Under the pieces are notes generated by a model. The model saw only the letters and a list, made by a program, of their open reading frames with translations. It was not told where the DNA came from and ran no database searches. 64,000 bases of DNA from Embleya hyalina (lineage in GTDB: Bacteria > Actinomycetota > Actinomycetes > Streptomycetales > Streptomycetaceae). Positions 17,886-25,980 of the stretch are shown one piece after another. The stretch spans positions 62,896-126,895 of the forward strand of contig NZ_BIFH01000036.1 in assembly GCF_003967355.1 (NCBI RefSeq), written 5' to 3'. Position 1 is the first letter of the stretch, and every line of letters starts with the position of its first letter. A program made the position numbers and the translations under genes.

Positions 17886-17894
17886 TTGTCCACA
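17886..17894 (+). promoter_or_regulatory. Perfect DnaA box TTGTCCACA
   Basis: An exact match to the preferred actinomycete DnaA box, in inverted orientation to the box at 17827-17835, in the intergenic region before the gene at 18009. Confidence 0.6.
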
Positions 17895-18008
17895 GATTGT
17901 TCGATGGCGAGCGATCCGTCCGCTCCCCGGGCGCAACCTGGAGTCGTCGGAACACACCGGCCGAACTCCGGACGAGCCGGACGGACACCGCACGAGGGAG
18001 CGATCACC

Positions 18009-18560
18009 ATGCACACCATCGAGACGTTCGCCGAGTTGGACGACGAGCTGGCCACGGTCGATTCCACGCCACGCGCGCTGGCCGCGGTCACGCTCGCCCT
18101 GCACACCGTGCAGGAAGTGGTGCACGCCTGGAGCGGCAAGCCGGACCGGGGCGGCTGCCTGTGCCGGGTCGCCGACGAACTGGGCGACGCGCGGGAGATC
18201 GTCGCCCGGGTCGTGGGCCCGGCCGCCGACACGGTCGTCCCGCTGCCCGGAGGCGACCCGGCCGGCGTGCCGATCGCGGGCGCGGCCCGAGTGCTGGGTC
18301 GGGCGGCCAAGGTTCTCACCCTCCTGGCCCGACAGGGTGTGGCGGGCAATCCCTGCGCGGACTGGGCGCGGTTGGCGCCCGCCGAGCGCCGGGCCTGCGC
18401 GGCGGCCTGGGCGATCGTCTTCCGCAACCTGATCAGGCTGCGCGCGGCCGAGGAGAGCGCCACTTGGTCGGGGCAACCGCACCGGCACGCCCCGGCGATC
18501 CCCCAGCGGCGGCGGCGCGGCTCGGCGCGCGTGGTGCCCTTCCCGGCGCGGCTCGCATGA
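18009..18560 (+). CDS. Hypothetical protein
   Basis: A 183-residue soluble protein, not recognised. It is Ala/Arg/Val-rich with a helical N-terminal two-thirds (for example RALAAVTLALHTVQEVVHAW), three cysteines (two in GGCLCRV, a third in NPCADW) that could bind metal, and a basic tail (QRRRRGSARVVPFPARLA). ATG 18009 is preceded by GAGGGAG at a good distance; the upstream in-frame extension covers the DnaA-box region and is rejected. The gene is 66 bp before an oxidoreductase in the same direction. Function unknown. Confidence 0.65.
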   Translation: MHTIETFAELDDELATVDSTPRALAAVTLALHTVQEVVHAWSGKPDRGGCLCRVADELGDAREIVARVVGPAADTVVPLPGGDPAGVPIAGAARVLGRAAKVLTLLARQGVAGNPCADWARLAPAERRACAAAWAIVFRNLIRLRAAEESATWSGQPHRHAPAIPQRRRRGSARVVPFPARLA

Positions 18561-18626
18561 TCGGGTCCGGGGTGCTTCGCGCCCTCGCCCCGCACGCGTT
18601 CCGGGCTCTCGGGAGAGGATGGGCGC

Positions 18627-19550
18627 ATGGATCTTCGTATCTTCACCGAGCCCCAGCAGGGCGCGACCTACGACACACTCCTGACCGTGGCCAAGGCCAC
18701 CGAAGACCTCGGCTTCGGAGCCTTCTTCCGTTCGGACCACTACCTGCACATGAGTGGCGACGGCCTCCCGGGTCCCACCGACGCGTGGATCACCCTGGCC
18801 GGACTGGCCCGCGAGACCAAGCGCATCCGTCTGGGCACGCTGATGACGGCGGCGACCTTCCGACTTCCGGGCGTGCTGGCCATCCAGGTCGCGCAGGTCG
18901 ACGCGATGTCCGGCGGCCGGGTCGAGTTGGGCATCGGCGCGGGCTGGTTCGAGGAGGAGCACACCGCCTACGGAATCCCGTTCCCGCGCGAGAAGTTCGC
19001 TCGCCTCGAGGAGCAGTTGGAGATCGTCACCGGGCTCTGGGACACCCCGGTCGGTACCGACTTCCGCTACGAGGGGCGCTACTACTCGTTGGCCGACTCG
19101 CCCGCGCTGCCCAAGCCCGCGCAGCGTCCGCATCCGCCGATCCTGGTCGGCGGCCTCGGCGCCAAGCGCACGCCCGCGCTGGCGGCCCGCTTCGCCGACG
19201 AGTTCAACATCCCCTTCGCGTCGGTGGAAACCAGCGCGCAGCAGTTCGGTCGGGTCCGCGAAGCCCTGGTCGAGCACGGCCGCAAGGCCGAGGACCTGGT
19301 CCTGTCCAACGCCCTCGTGGCCTGCGTGGGCCGGGACGACGCCGAGGTGTCCCGGCGCGCCGCGGTGATCGGCCGCGAGCCCGCCGAGCTCAAGGAGAAC
19401 GGCCTCGCGGGCTCGCCCGCCGAAGTGGTGGACCGGATCGGCCGCTTCGCCGAGGTCGGCTCGACCCGGATCTACTTCCAGATCCTGGATCTGCACGACC
19501 TCGACCACCTGGAACTGATCGCCTCGGAGGTGATGTCCCAACTCGGCTGA
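18627..19550 (+). CDS. LLM-class F420-dependent oxidoreductase
   Basis: A 307-residue TIM-barrel oxidoreductase of the luciferase-like monooxygenase family, F420-dependent subgroup. Recognisable pieces are FRSDHYLHM (about 35-43), ETKRIRLGTLMTAATFR (about 67-83), GRVELGIGAGWFEEEHTAYG (about 94-113) and ILVGGLGAKRTPALAARFAD (about 172-191). The length is typical. ATG 18627 has GAGAGGA upstream. Substrate unknown; no F420 biosynthesis gene is in the window. A terminator hairpin follows 33 bp after the stop. Confidence 0.93.
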   Translation: MDLRIFTEPQQGATYDTLLTVAKATEDLGFGAFFRSDHYLHMSGDGLPGPTDAWITLAGLARETKRIRLGTLMTAATFRLPGVLAIQVAQVDAMSGGRVELGIGAGWFEEEHTAYGIPFPREKFARLEEQLEIVTGLWDTPVGTDFRYEGRYYSLADSPALPKPAQRPHPPILVGGLGAKRTPALAARFADEFNIPFASVETSAQQFGRVREALVEHGRKAEDLVLSNALVACVGRDDAEVSRRAAVIGREPAELKENGLAGSPAEVVDRIGRFAEVGSTRIYFQILDLHDLDHLELIASEVMSQLG

Positions 19551-19582
19551 GCCGAGGGCCCGACGGCCCGGGGGACGGGAAA

Positions 19583-19618
19583 GGGCCCTGTCGCAGCCCG
19601 TGCGCTGCGACAGAGCCC
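19583..19618. terminator. Bidirectional hairpin terminator
   Basis: GGGCCCTGTCGCAG pairs with CTGCGACAGAGCCC with one mismatch (14-bp stem, 8-nt loop), between the convergent oxidoreductase and LAHTG surface-protein genes. Confidence 0.85.
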
Positions 19619-19672
19619 CCTTCTCGCCCCACCGCCCCGAAGTCGCGGGCGGCCGTTGGGTGTGTCCCCTCG

Positions 19673-21298
19673 TCAGGCGGTCGCGGGAGTGTCCTCGTCG
19701 CCCTCGCCGAAGGTGCCGCTGCCGGCGAGCAGCGCGCTGCGGTTGCCGCGGGCGCGGTACCACATCACGCCGCCGACCAGCAGCAGCGTGCCACCGGCGG
19801 TGCCGAGCAGCCGCGGGTCGAGCAGCGCCCCGGTGTGCGCGAGCCCACCGCCCCCGCCACCGTTGCCGGTCCCGGCCGAACTGCCGGAGCTGGTCCCGGT
19901 GCTCGTCCCGGTCGTGGTGCCCGAGGTGGTCCCGGTGGTCGTCCCGGTCGTGGTACCGGCGGTGTCACCGGCCGTGGTCCCGGAGGTCGTACCGGTGGTG
20001 GTGCCCGTGGTCGTACCGGTGGTGGTGCCGGTGGTCGTTCCGGTCGTGGTGCCCGTGGTCGTCCCGGTGGTCGTACCGGTCGTGGTGCCGGCGGTCGAGC
20101 CGTTGGTGGCGCCGGCGTGAACCAGCAGCAGCTTGAAGGGAATCTCGACCTTCGCGTCGGACGGGGTGGCCGTGGCCGTCAACTTGTAGTTCCCGTCGAC
20201 CCAGGTGGCGCCGTCGCGGGGGAAGATGAGCCGATTGCCCACGAAGGCGCCGGCGGCGTCCGTCTTGTCCTTCACCAGTTCCACCGGCGGGAAGGCGGTG
20301 TCACCCGTCTTCGTGATGACGGCCTTGAAGTCCTCCTTCGCCGGGAAGCCGGACAGGCTCAAGTTCACGTTGACGGGACCCGCGTCCGGAATCCGTACCT
20401 CGTCGTCGAAGGTGCCGGCCGGGGTGCTGCGCTCGACGACCTTCCACACCCCATCCGTCGCCAGCAGGTCGACGCGCGCGAGGTCGTCCACCACGACGGC
20501 TCCGCCGGCATCGACGCATTGGGTGCGAATGTGGTAGTTGCCGTTGATGGGAGCGGCGTTCGGGAACATCTTCTTGTTCGGATAGACAGGCTTGAGATCG
20601 GCGGGCAGCGGCAGCGGAGAGAAGCCCCCCATGCGCTGTTCCCTGTCCTCGCCGGGAGCCCGCAGCACGAACAGGGCCTGGGTGGCCGTCGCCGGGCACG
20701 CCTTCGGCGAGGTGATGGTCGTCTTCTGGTCCATCGGCCCCGTGGTGGGGTTGAGCACCAGCACCTCGTCCGACCCACCGGGCGGCGTGGTGGTCGGTGG
20801 CGTGGTCGTCGGGGGTGTGCTGGTCGGCGGCGCGGTGGTGGGCGGGGCCGCCACGGTCCACGCCTTGCCGTTGGGGCCGTCGGCGGTGGTGAGATCGACC
20901 GCCGCGAGTTCCTTGAGCACATTCCCGGCGTTGTCCATGCACTCCGAGGACAACCTGAACGTACCGTCCAACACGGTGCCGGTCAGGAAGAGCTGGATCG
21001 GGCTCTCCCGAACCGGGATTCGGTCCGCGGGCAAGGGGTTGCCCGTGGTGCCACCGATCAACCTCGGTGCGGTCAGGGTGCCGCCGGTGACGACCCACCG
21101 GTAGTTCGTCGCCGGTTCCGGGCACGGCGCAGTGGCCTTCAACGTCACCTTGGTGGTGGCCCCACCGGTCCCCGGGTCGACGACGATCGTCGGCGCGGGT
21201 GTACCGCCGTCGGCGGCCGCTGCGATCGCCGGCAGCGCCGACAGCACGAGCAGCCCGGCTCCGCACGATGCCAGCACGCGCGCGAGTCTTAGGCTCAT
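19673..21298 (-). CDS. Secreted surface protein with Thr/Gly stalk and LAHTG sorting signal
   Basis: A 541-residue exported protein. An N-terminal signal peptide (about 1-30, LASCGAGLLVLSALPAIAAAA) is followed by Ig-like beta domains, a Pro/Thr linker (about 180-200), a second beta region and a stalk of (GTTT)n repeats (about 400-475). LAHTG stands at 486-490, before a hydrophobic helix and RARGNR, matching the LAXTG signal of class E sortases. The tail after the helix is unusually long (about 25 residues) and acidic. ATG 21298 is set by GGAG upstream and the signal peptide. A hairpin separates it from the upstream gene, so it is probably transcribed alone. Likely a cell-surface partner of the neighbouring Pst-like transporter. 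Confidence 0.8.
   Translation of the reverse strand: MSLRLARVLASCGAGLLVLSALPAIAAAADGGTPAPTIVVDPGTGGATTKVTLKATAPCPEPATNYRWVVTGGTLTAPRLIGGTTGNPLPADRIPVRESPIQLFLTGTVLDGTFRLSSECMDNAGNVLKELAAVDLTTADGPNGKAWTVAAPPTTAPPTSTPPTTTPPTTTPPGGSDEVLVLNPTTGPMDQKTTITSPKACPATATQALFVLRAPGEDREQRMGGFSPLPLPADLKPVYPNKKMFPNAAPINGNYHIRTQCVDAGGAVVVDDLARVDLLATDGVWKVVERSTPAGTFDDEVRIPDAGPVNVNLSLSGFPAKEDFKAVITKTGDTAFPPVELVKDKTDAAGAFVGNRLIFPRDGATWVDGNYKLTATATPSDAKVEIPFKLLLVHAGATNGSTAGTTTGTTTGTTTGTTTGTTTGTTTGTTTGTTTGTTSGTTAGDTAGTTTGTTTGTTSGTTTGTSTGTSSGSSAGTGNGGGGGGLAHTGALLDPRLLGTAGGTLLLVGGVMWYRARGNRSALLAGSGTFGEGDEDTPATA
19890..20096 (-). repeat. 12-bp coding tandem repeat (Gly-Thr-Thr-Thr stalk)
   Basis: About sixteen copies of a 12-bp unit encode GTTT with rare S, A or D substitutions, inside the LAHTG surface-protein gene. 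The unit length makes copy-number change in frame, so stalk length may vary between strains. Confidence 0.85.
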
Positions 21299-21346
21299 CT
21301 GGTCAACTCCGTTGAGAAATAAAGGAAACGGGGACGGACGGCAAGT

Positions 21347-21374
21347 GGGCCACCGGGACGAATCCCGATGGCCC
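21347..21374 (-). terminator. Hairpin terminator after secreted protein gene
   Basis: GGGCCACCGGGA and TCCCGATGGCCC form a 12-bp stem (one imperfect pair) with a CGAA tetraloop, 22 bp downstream of the stop of the gene at 21397-22170. Confidence 0.75.
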
Positions 21375-21396
21375 AAGGCGTGTCACCGACGCCGCG

Positions 21397-22170
21397 TCAC
21401 CACCACAGGCGGGACGAGTCGAGGGTGATCGCGACCGAGGAGGTCGCGTGCGAGTTCGTGCCGGAGAGCACGAGGGTGTAGGAACCGTCGGCCAGGTTGG
21501 CAGGCAGCGTCAGCAGCGCGCCGCCCCAGGTGCCGTCGGGGGTGATCTGCGGCTGCAGCGAGACCGGGGTGGAGGTACCGTCGGTGGCGCGCACGACGCC
21601 GTCCAGACGGTCACCGGGAGCGAAGCCGCGGAACAGGACCAGACCGAAGCGCAGCGCACCGATCTTGGTCGGCAGCGCGCGCACCTCGGGCGAAAGCGAG
21701 GTCCACACACCGTTGTTGACGTGCAGGTCGACCGACGCCGGCTCGGTGATGGTCAGCGCGCCGTCGGCGGCGAAGGTGTAGCACTGCGTGACCAGCTTGT
21801 GCGCGACGCCCTCCTGGGCGGCGGAGCCCGCCGGGAACAGCGTGCGCAGGCCGACGACCGCGGTGTCCGCGACCTTGTCGGCGGGCAGGTCGGTGCCGAG
21901 GAACGAGCCGCCGAACACACGCTCGTTGGCACCGGGCGAACGCAGGACGAAGCGGAACTTGGTCGCGTCCGGGCCGCACGGCACGCTCGCGCGGGCGGTC
22001 GCCTTGCCGGTGCTGTCGGCCGGGCCGTACAGCGGGCTCACCTTGACGGTGCCCTGCGCGGCGGTCGCGGGCGCGGCGGGCGCGGTGTCCTCGGCGACGG
22101 CCGGCACGGTGGCGATCGCGAACGCGGCCGGAACCGCGACGGCGAGCGCGAGCAGACGACGGAGCTTCAT
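21397..22170 (-). CDS. Secreted protein, beta-rich, unknown function
   Basis: A 257-residue exported protein with a clear signal peptide (KLRRLLALAVAVPAAFAIATVPAVA, cleavage near residue 26). The mature part has two cysteines (VPCGPD and TQCYTF) that probably form a disulfide and an Ig-like beta pattern ending in SYTLVLSGTNSHATSSVAI. It resembles the first domain of the neighbouring LAHTG protein (both have ATKFRFVLRS / ATQALFVLRA-type pieces), so they are probably related. No sorting signal or lipobox. ATG 22170 has GGAAGGG on the minus strand. Likely part of the surface complement of the Pst-like locus. Confidence 0.75.
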   Translation of the reverse strand: MKLRRLLALAVAVPAAFAIATVPAVAEDTAPAAPATAAQGTVKVSPLYGPADSTGKATARASVPCGPDATKFRFVLRSPGANERVFGGSFLGTDLPADKVADTAVVGLRTLFPAGSAAQEGVAHKLVTQCYTFAADGALTITEPASVDLHVNNGVWTSLSPEVRALPTKIGALRFGLVLFRGFAPGDRLDGVVRATDGTSTPVSLQPQITPDGTWGGALLTLPANLADGSYTLVLSGTNSHATSSVAITLDSSRLWW

Positions 22171-22362
22171 GAAGAATGCCCTTCCGGGGTCGGTGGGTTC
22201 GAGCAAAACAGCACGCGGCGGCCCGTTGGGCATCCGCGGGGGAAACGTCGGACGCTCTCGATGGCGGATGGATGAGCGATCCGCCACCGGAGGGTGAACA
22301 CGGCTTCCACGGAGCGGTGGACGCCGGATCGGCGGGCTCGTGGCAACGGCCCCGCAGACCGA

Positions 22363-23379
22363 TCAGGGCAGGAAGCCGTACGTGGCCCAGATCACGCGTT
22401 GCGCCGGATTCTTGGCCCAGTCGATGAAGTTGACGGTGTTGGTGTTGGCCGCGCCCCTGAACGGGTCGTAGACGAAGTAGACGCTGTGGTTGCCCACGAA
22501 GGCGTTCGGGTCGCTGCCATCGGTGCGGCCCTGGCCGGGAACCCTGCCGTCGATGTTGCCGAGCCTGAAGCCCCCCGTGTGGTCGGGGACACCGGACAGG
22601 GGGTTCTTCTGCGCGCTGTACGCGGACTTCATGTACGGCAGGATCGCGCCGGGCGCAGTGACATAGTCACCCCGGTTTTCGCCCGGAGCGTCGGCGACGG
22701 TCGCGGCGCAGGGACCATTGGCGGGCTGGGTCGGGTCGAAGCCGAGTATGTACCGGATGAATACCGCGCGGACATCCGAGTAGCCGCCGGCGGGCAGATA
22801 TTTCCGAATGGGCCCCGACGCAGTGCTCCCCGGGATCTGGTTCCAGTCCGTGAAGTTGCAGCGGTAGATGTCCTGAAGCTGCCCTTGGGTCAGGCTGCTC
22901 GGGACTCCGGCCTTTCCGGTTGCCCACGTGACCGCGTCCCCGGCCACCCGAACCCACGTCAGCGAAGTCTCGTCGCTGTCGGGGTGGAAGGTGGCTCCCG
23001 ATACGCGGGCAAAGTCGAGACAGTTCTCCCGAATGTGCGCGCGCTGATCGAGCAGGGTCCGAGTCGCGGAATATTCGGCCCCCGGCCAACGGGAAGCCGA
23101 GCCATGGAGACCGTAGTCGGCCTCGCATGCCGCCTTGTGGGTTTCGACCCCGCCTCGGGAGGTACCGGAGCCCACTGTTATCCACGCATTGCCGTTCGGG
23201 TCGACGTTGGCCTCGTAGTCCGTGGTCAGCATCCTGGTGACGTTTTCGAGGGTGTCGGCACCTCCGTTGACATACGTGTCCGCGCTCGCGGAGGCATCGG
23301 CGCCGACTACCAGCGCCATGGCCGTGCCGAAACCCGCCAGGACGGTACCGATCCTGCGGACACGCGCACGCCTTGACAT
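22363..23379 (-). CDS. Secreted PstS-like substrate-binding protein (paralogue 1)
   Basis: A 338-residue exported protein with an Arg-rich signal peptide (about 1-34, ending SASADTYV). The mature part has periplasmic-binding-protein features of the phosphate type: YVNGGADTLENVT at the start, LQDIYRCNFTDWNQIPG (matching the PstS segment that precedes the ligand loop), and FVGNHSVYFVYDP near the end. It is closely similar along its length to the gene at 23480. No lipobox cysteine or C-terminal anchor is present. A hairpin upstream (23403-23437) separates it from its paralogue. Ligand is probably phosphate or a related oxyanion, by family only. Confidence 0.8.
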   Translation of the reverse strand: MSRRARVRRIGTVLAGFGTAMALVVGADASASADTYVNGGADTLENVTRMLTTDYEANVDPNGNAWITVGSGTSRGGVETHKAACEADYGLHGSASRWPGAEYSATRTLLDQRAHIRENCLDFARVSGATFHPDSDETSLTWVRVAGDAVTWATGKAGVPSSLTQGQLQDIYRCNFTDWNQIPGSTASGPIRKYLPAGGYSDVRAVFIRYILGFDPTQPANGPCAATVADAPGENRGDYVTAPGAILPYMKSAYSAQKNPLSGVPDHTGGFRLGNIDGRVPGQGRTDGSDPNAFVGNHSVYFVYDPFRGAANTNTVNFIDWAKNPAQRVIWATYGFLP

Positions 23380-23402
23380 CTGTACACCCCTTCGCGGTGG
23401 AA

Positions 23403-23437
23403 CGGGCCGTCTCGAATCGCCGATCCGAGACGGCCCG
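23403..23437 (-). terminator. Hairpin between the two PstS-like paralogues
   Basis: CGGGCCGTCTCG and CGAGACGGCCCG form a perfect 12-bp stem with an 11-nt loop, 43 bp after the stop of the first-transcribed paralogue. It should terminate or attenuate before the second paralogue. Confidence 0.85.
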
Positions 23438-23479
23438 CTGCAGATCACGTCATGTCACGCGGTGCCGGTGGGGCGTGGC

Positions 23480-24472
23480 TCAGACGGCGAAGCCGAAGGT
23501 GCTCCAGATCGGGCGCTGCGCCGGGTTCTTGGCCCAGTTGATGAAGGCGACGACGTTGGCGTTGGCCGCCGTGCCGTTCTGCGGGTCGTAGACGAAGTAC
23601 ACCGAGCGGTTGCCGACGAAGCCGGTCGCGTTCGGCGCCTTGGAGTCGATGTTGCCGAGCTTGAAGCCGTTGGTGTGGTTGGTCACGCCCGACGCGGGGG
23701 TGGTCTGCTCGCCGTAGGCCGCGGCCGAGTAGGCGATGATCGCGTCGGTGGAGGTGATCTGCGGCGCGTCGCCGCGGTTCTCCTGCGCGGACTGGATGAC
23801 CGTGGCGGCGCACGCGCCGTTCGAGGCGGCGGTCGGGTCGAAGCCGAGCACCTTGTCCTGGAACTCCGAGCGGGTGCCGGAGCCGGCCTGCGGGACGTGC
23901 TTCTGGATCACGCCGGACACGGTGCTGCCCGGGATCTGGTTCCAGTTGGTGATGTTGCAGTGGTAGATGTCCTGGAGCTGGGCCTGGGTCAGGTTGGTCG
24001 GCGCGCCGACCTTCTTGGTCGCCCAGGTCACGGCGTCGCCGGCGACGCGCTCGAAGGTCAGGGTGGTCTCGGCGGTGCCGGTCTTCGGGCCACGCGAGGA
24101 GCGGGCGAAGTCGAGGCACTTGGCGTTCGTGCCGGCACGCTGGTCCAGCAGCGCCTTGATGCCGTCACCCGAGCCGTTCGGCCACGCGTGGCCGGTGCCG
24201 GCGCCGTACTGCGTGTTGCACTCGGCCTTGCCGGTGTTGATGCCACCGGCGGCTATGCCGGCGTTCACCGTCACCCAGTCGTTGCCATTGGGATCGACGT
24301 TCGCCGCGTACTCCGTCGTCAGCGCCTGGGTGACGTTCTGGAGGGTGTCGGAACCGGCGTTGACGTAGGTGTTGGCGTTGGCCGACGCGTTGGCGCCGAC
24401 GACGAGCGCCATGGCGGCACCCACGGTGCCCAGAACGGTGGCGGTCTTGCGCATGCTGAAGACGCTGGACAT
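23480..24472 (-). CDS. Secreted PstS-like substrate-binding protein (paralogue 2)
   Basis: A 330-residue exported protein with a signal peptide (about 1-34, VLGTVGAAMALVVGANASANA). Shared signatures with paralogue 1 are TYVNAGSDTLQNVT, ANVDPNGNDW, LQDIYHCNITNWNQIPG and FVGNRSVYFVYDP. GSGTRSEFQ (about residues 204-212) matches the SGT phosphate-loop motif of PstS, whereas paralogue 1 has GGYSDVRAVF at this place. Start ATG 24472 chosen; ATG 24454 is an alternative. First gene leftward from the divergent promoter region shared with pstC, and ends in a hairpin. Secreted without an anchor. Confidence 0.82.
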   Translation of the reverse strand: MSSVFSMRKTATVLGTVGAAMALVVGANASANANTYVNAGSDTLQNVTQALTTEYAANVDPNGNDWVTVNAGIAAGGINTGKAECNTQYGAGTGHAWPNGSGDGIKALLDQRAGTNAKCLDFARSSRGPKTGTAETTLTFERVAGDAVTWATKKVGAPTNLTQAQLQDIYHCNITNWNQIPGSTVSGVIQKHVPQAGSGTRSEFQDKVLGFDPTAASNGACAATVIQSAQENRGDAPQITSTDAIIAYSAAAYGEQTTPASGVTNHTNGFKLGNIDSKAPNATGFVGNRSVYFVYDPQNGTAANANVVAFINWAKNPAQRPIWSTFGFAV

Positions 24473-24824
24473 TCGAAGTCTCAACTCTCTCTTGGCATTT
24501 GCTGGCCGTCGACCCGCAGTGGCCGACGCCGACAACGCTGCCGGCGGCCCGATCGTGGTGGGATGTCCGGCAGGGAAACGGCACCGGGCCGCACAAGGCG
24601 CCGACACGAACGGACCGCGCCTGTAACGGAAACCGGATACTCCGGCACCCGTGCGGCACGGACACGACGTCTGCCGTACACCCTCGGCACCGGTTGTTTC
24701 CGTAGCGGACAGTTGCCCGGGGGCTGCGCTCTGGTTGTCTCCAGACAGGGGTTTCCGGCTTGATCGCCGGCCGTCTGACGAACGGTCAGATCGGTTCGCC
24801 ACCCGCTTCCAGGAGCCGCAACCC
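24473..24824. promoter_or_regulatory. Divergent control region of the Pst-like locus
   Basis: This 352-bp gap drives the leftward binding-protein genes and the rightward pstC operon. It contains ACGGAAAC at 24626-24633 and its inverse GTTTCCGT at 24696-24703, each next to CCGG, plus related GAAACGG near 24575 and GTTTCCGG at 24751-24758. A perfect short dyad TCTGAC-N5-GTCAGA spans 24774-24790, 34 bp before the pstC ATG. A convincing PhoP (PHO box) direct-repeat array was not found. No gene is seen in it. Confidence 0.55.
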
Positions 24825-25841
24825 ATGGCACACCCGACCGTGTTCGCCCCCGAATCGCCGGAGCTCGCCGATCGGCCCCGCCGGATCGTGGTCCGTCGCA
24901 CCAGGGCCGACCACGTGTTCCGCTGGACCACGCGTGGTGTCGCGATGCTGGTCCTGGCCCTGCTCGCGGCGATCGGCGGCTACCTGCTCTACCAGGGCAG
25001 CGGCGCGCTCGACCGGGCCGGCTGGGGATTCCTCACCGAGGACGCGTGGGAGCCCAAGGGCGGCACCTTCGGTGTACGCGGACTGCTCACCGGAACCGTG
25101 CTCGTGGCCATCGTCGCGCTGATCGTCGCGGTACCGATCGCGCTCACCGCGGCCCTGTACATCACCGAGTTCGCCCCGCGACGTCTACGCGGGGTGCTCA
25201 CCTCGATCGTCGACCTGATGGCCGCGGTGCCCAGCATCATCTACGGCATCTTCGGCTTCTTCGTACTGCAACCCCAACTGATCCCGGTCAGCCGGTGGTT
25301 GGCCACCAACTTCGACTTCCTGCCGATCTTCGAGATCCGCACGATCGACGTGAAGGCCCGTTTCGTGGACAGCCAGTTCAGCTCCTCGCTGTTCATCTCC
25401 GGCGTGGTGGTGTCCACGATGGTCATCCCGATCTGCTGCGCGGTCAGTCGCGAGGTGTTCGGCCAGGCGCCGGTCGGCGAGAAGGAGGGCGCGCTGGCGC
25501 TCGGCGCCACCCGCTGGGGGGTGATCCGCGCGGTGGTCCTGCCGTTCGGCCGCGGCGGCATGATCGGCGGCGTGATGCTCGGCCTGGGCCGAGCCCTCGG
25601 CGAGACCATCGCCGTCGCGATGATCATCTCGTTCAACACCGACTTCTCGTTCCGCGTCCTCGACGGCCAGGGCTCGACGATCTCGTCGCTGATCGTGCTC
25701 AAGTACGGCGAGGCCGACACCGAGTCGATCTCCGCGCTGATGGCCGCCGGCCTCGCGCTCTTCGTCCTCACGCTCGCCGTGAACACCGTCGCCGGCGTCC
25801 TGGTCGCCCGCTCGCGCAGCGGCAAGTCCACCGAGATCTGA
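24825..25841 (+). CDS. pstC: PstC-type phosphate ABC permease
   Basis: A 338-residue membrane permease. After a basic N-terminus (RRIVVRRTRADHVFR) there are about six TM helices; the cytoplasmic coupling loop is EGALALGATRWGVIRAVVLP (about residues 225-244) and ALGETIAVAMI follows. AAVPSIIYGIFG (about 137-148) is characteristic of PstC. ATG 24825 has AGGAG 8 bp before it. The rest of the operon follows in the same direction: pstA, two anchored binding-type proteins, a sortase-like protein and pstB. The substrate is assumed to be phosphate by family; the odd gene set could mean another ligand. Confidence 0.92.
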   Translation: MAHPTVFAPESPELADRPRRIVVRRTRADHVFRWTTRGVAMLVLALLAAIGGYLLYQGSGALDRAGWGFLTEDAWEPKGGTFGVRGLLTGTVLVAIVALIVAVPIALTAALYITEFAPRRLRGVLTSIVDLMAAVPSIIYGIFGFFVLQPQLIPVSRWLATNFDFLPIFEIRTIDVKARFVDSQFSSSLFISGVVVSTMVIPICCAVSREVFGQAPVGEKEGALALGATRWGVIRAVVLPFGRGGMIGGVMLGLGRALGETIAVAMIISFNTDFSFRVLDGQGSTISSLIVLKYGEADTESISALMAAGLALFVLTLAVNTVAGVLVARSRSGKSTEI

Positions 25842-25980
25842 CCGAGTTCCCACGGGCCCGACACCCGGACCCGACACCCGGACCCGAGACACCGAGCCCG
25901 GGACATCGCGTCCCAACCCACCGAACTCCCGACAGCGACCCACGGCTCCACCAGACCCACCACCGAGGGGATCCACGACG

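Larger units (their letters stand above)
17680..18008. other. Divergent 329-bp control region with two DnaA boxes
   Basis: Separates the EspC/WXG pair (minus) from a hypothetical gene (plus). The middle part, about 17825-17900, is AT-richer than its surroundings and is bounded by two perfect, inverted TTGTCCACA boxes listed separately. No coding potential with a ribosome site was found. Confidence 0.6.

Noticed and set aside
17827-17894. Chromosomal origin oriC
   Set aside because: Only two DnaA boxes, with no dnaA or dnaN nearby; Streptomyces oriC has many boxes between these genes.
24793-24800. Possible PHO box GGTTCGCC before pstC
   Set aside because: Only one poor copy is seen; PhoP boxes need spaced direct repeats close to GTTCACC.
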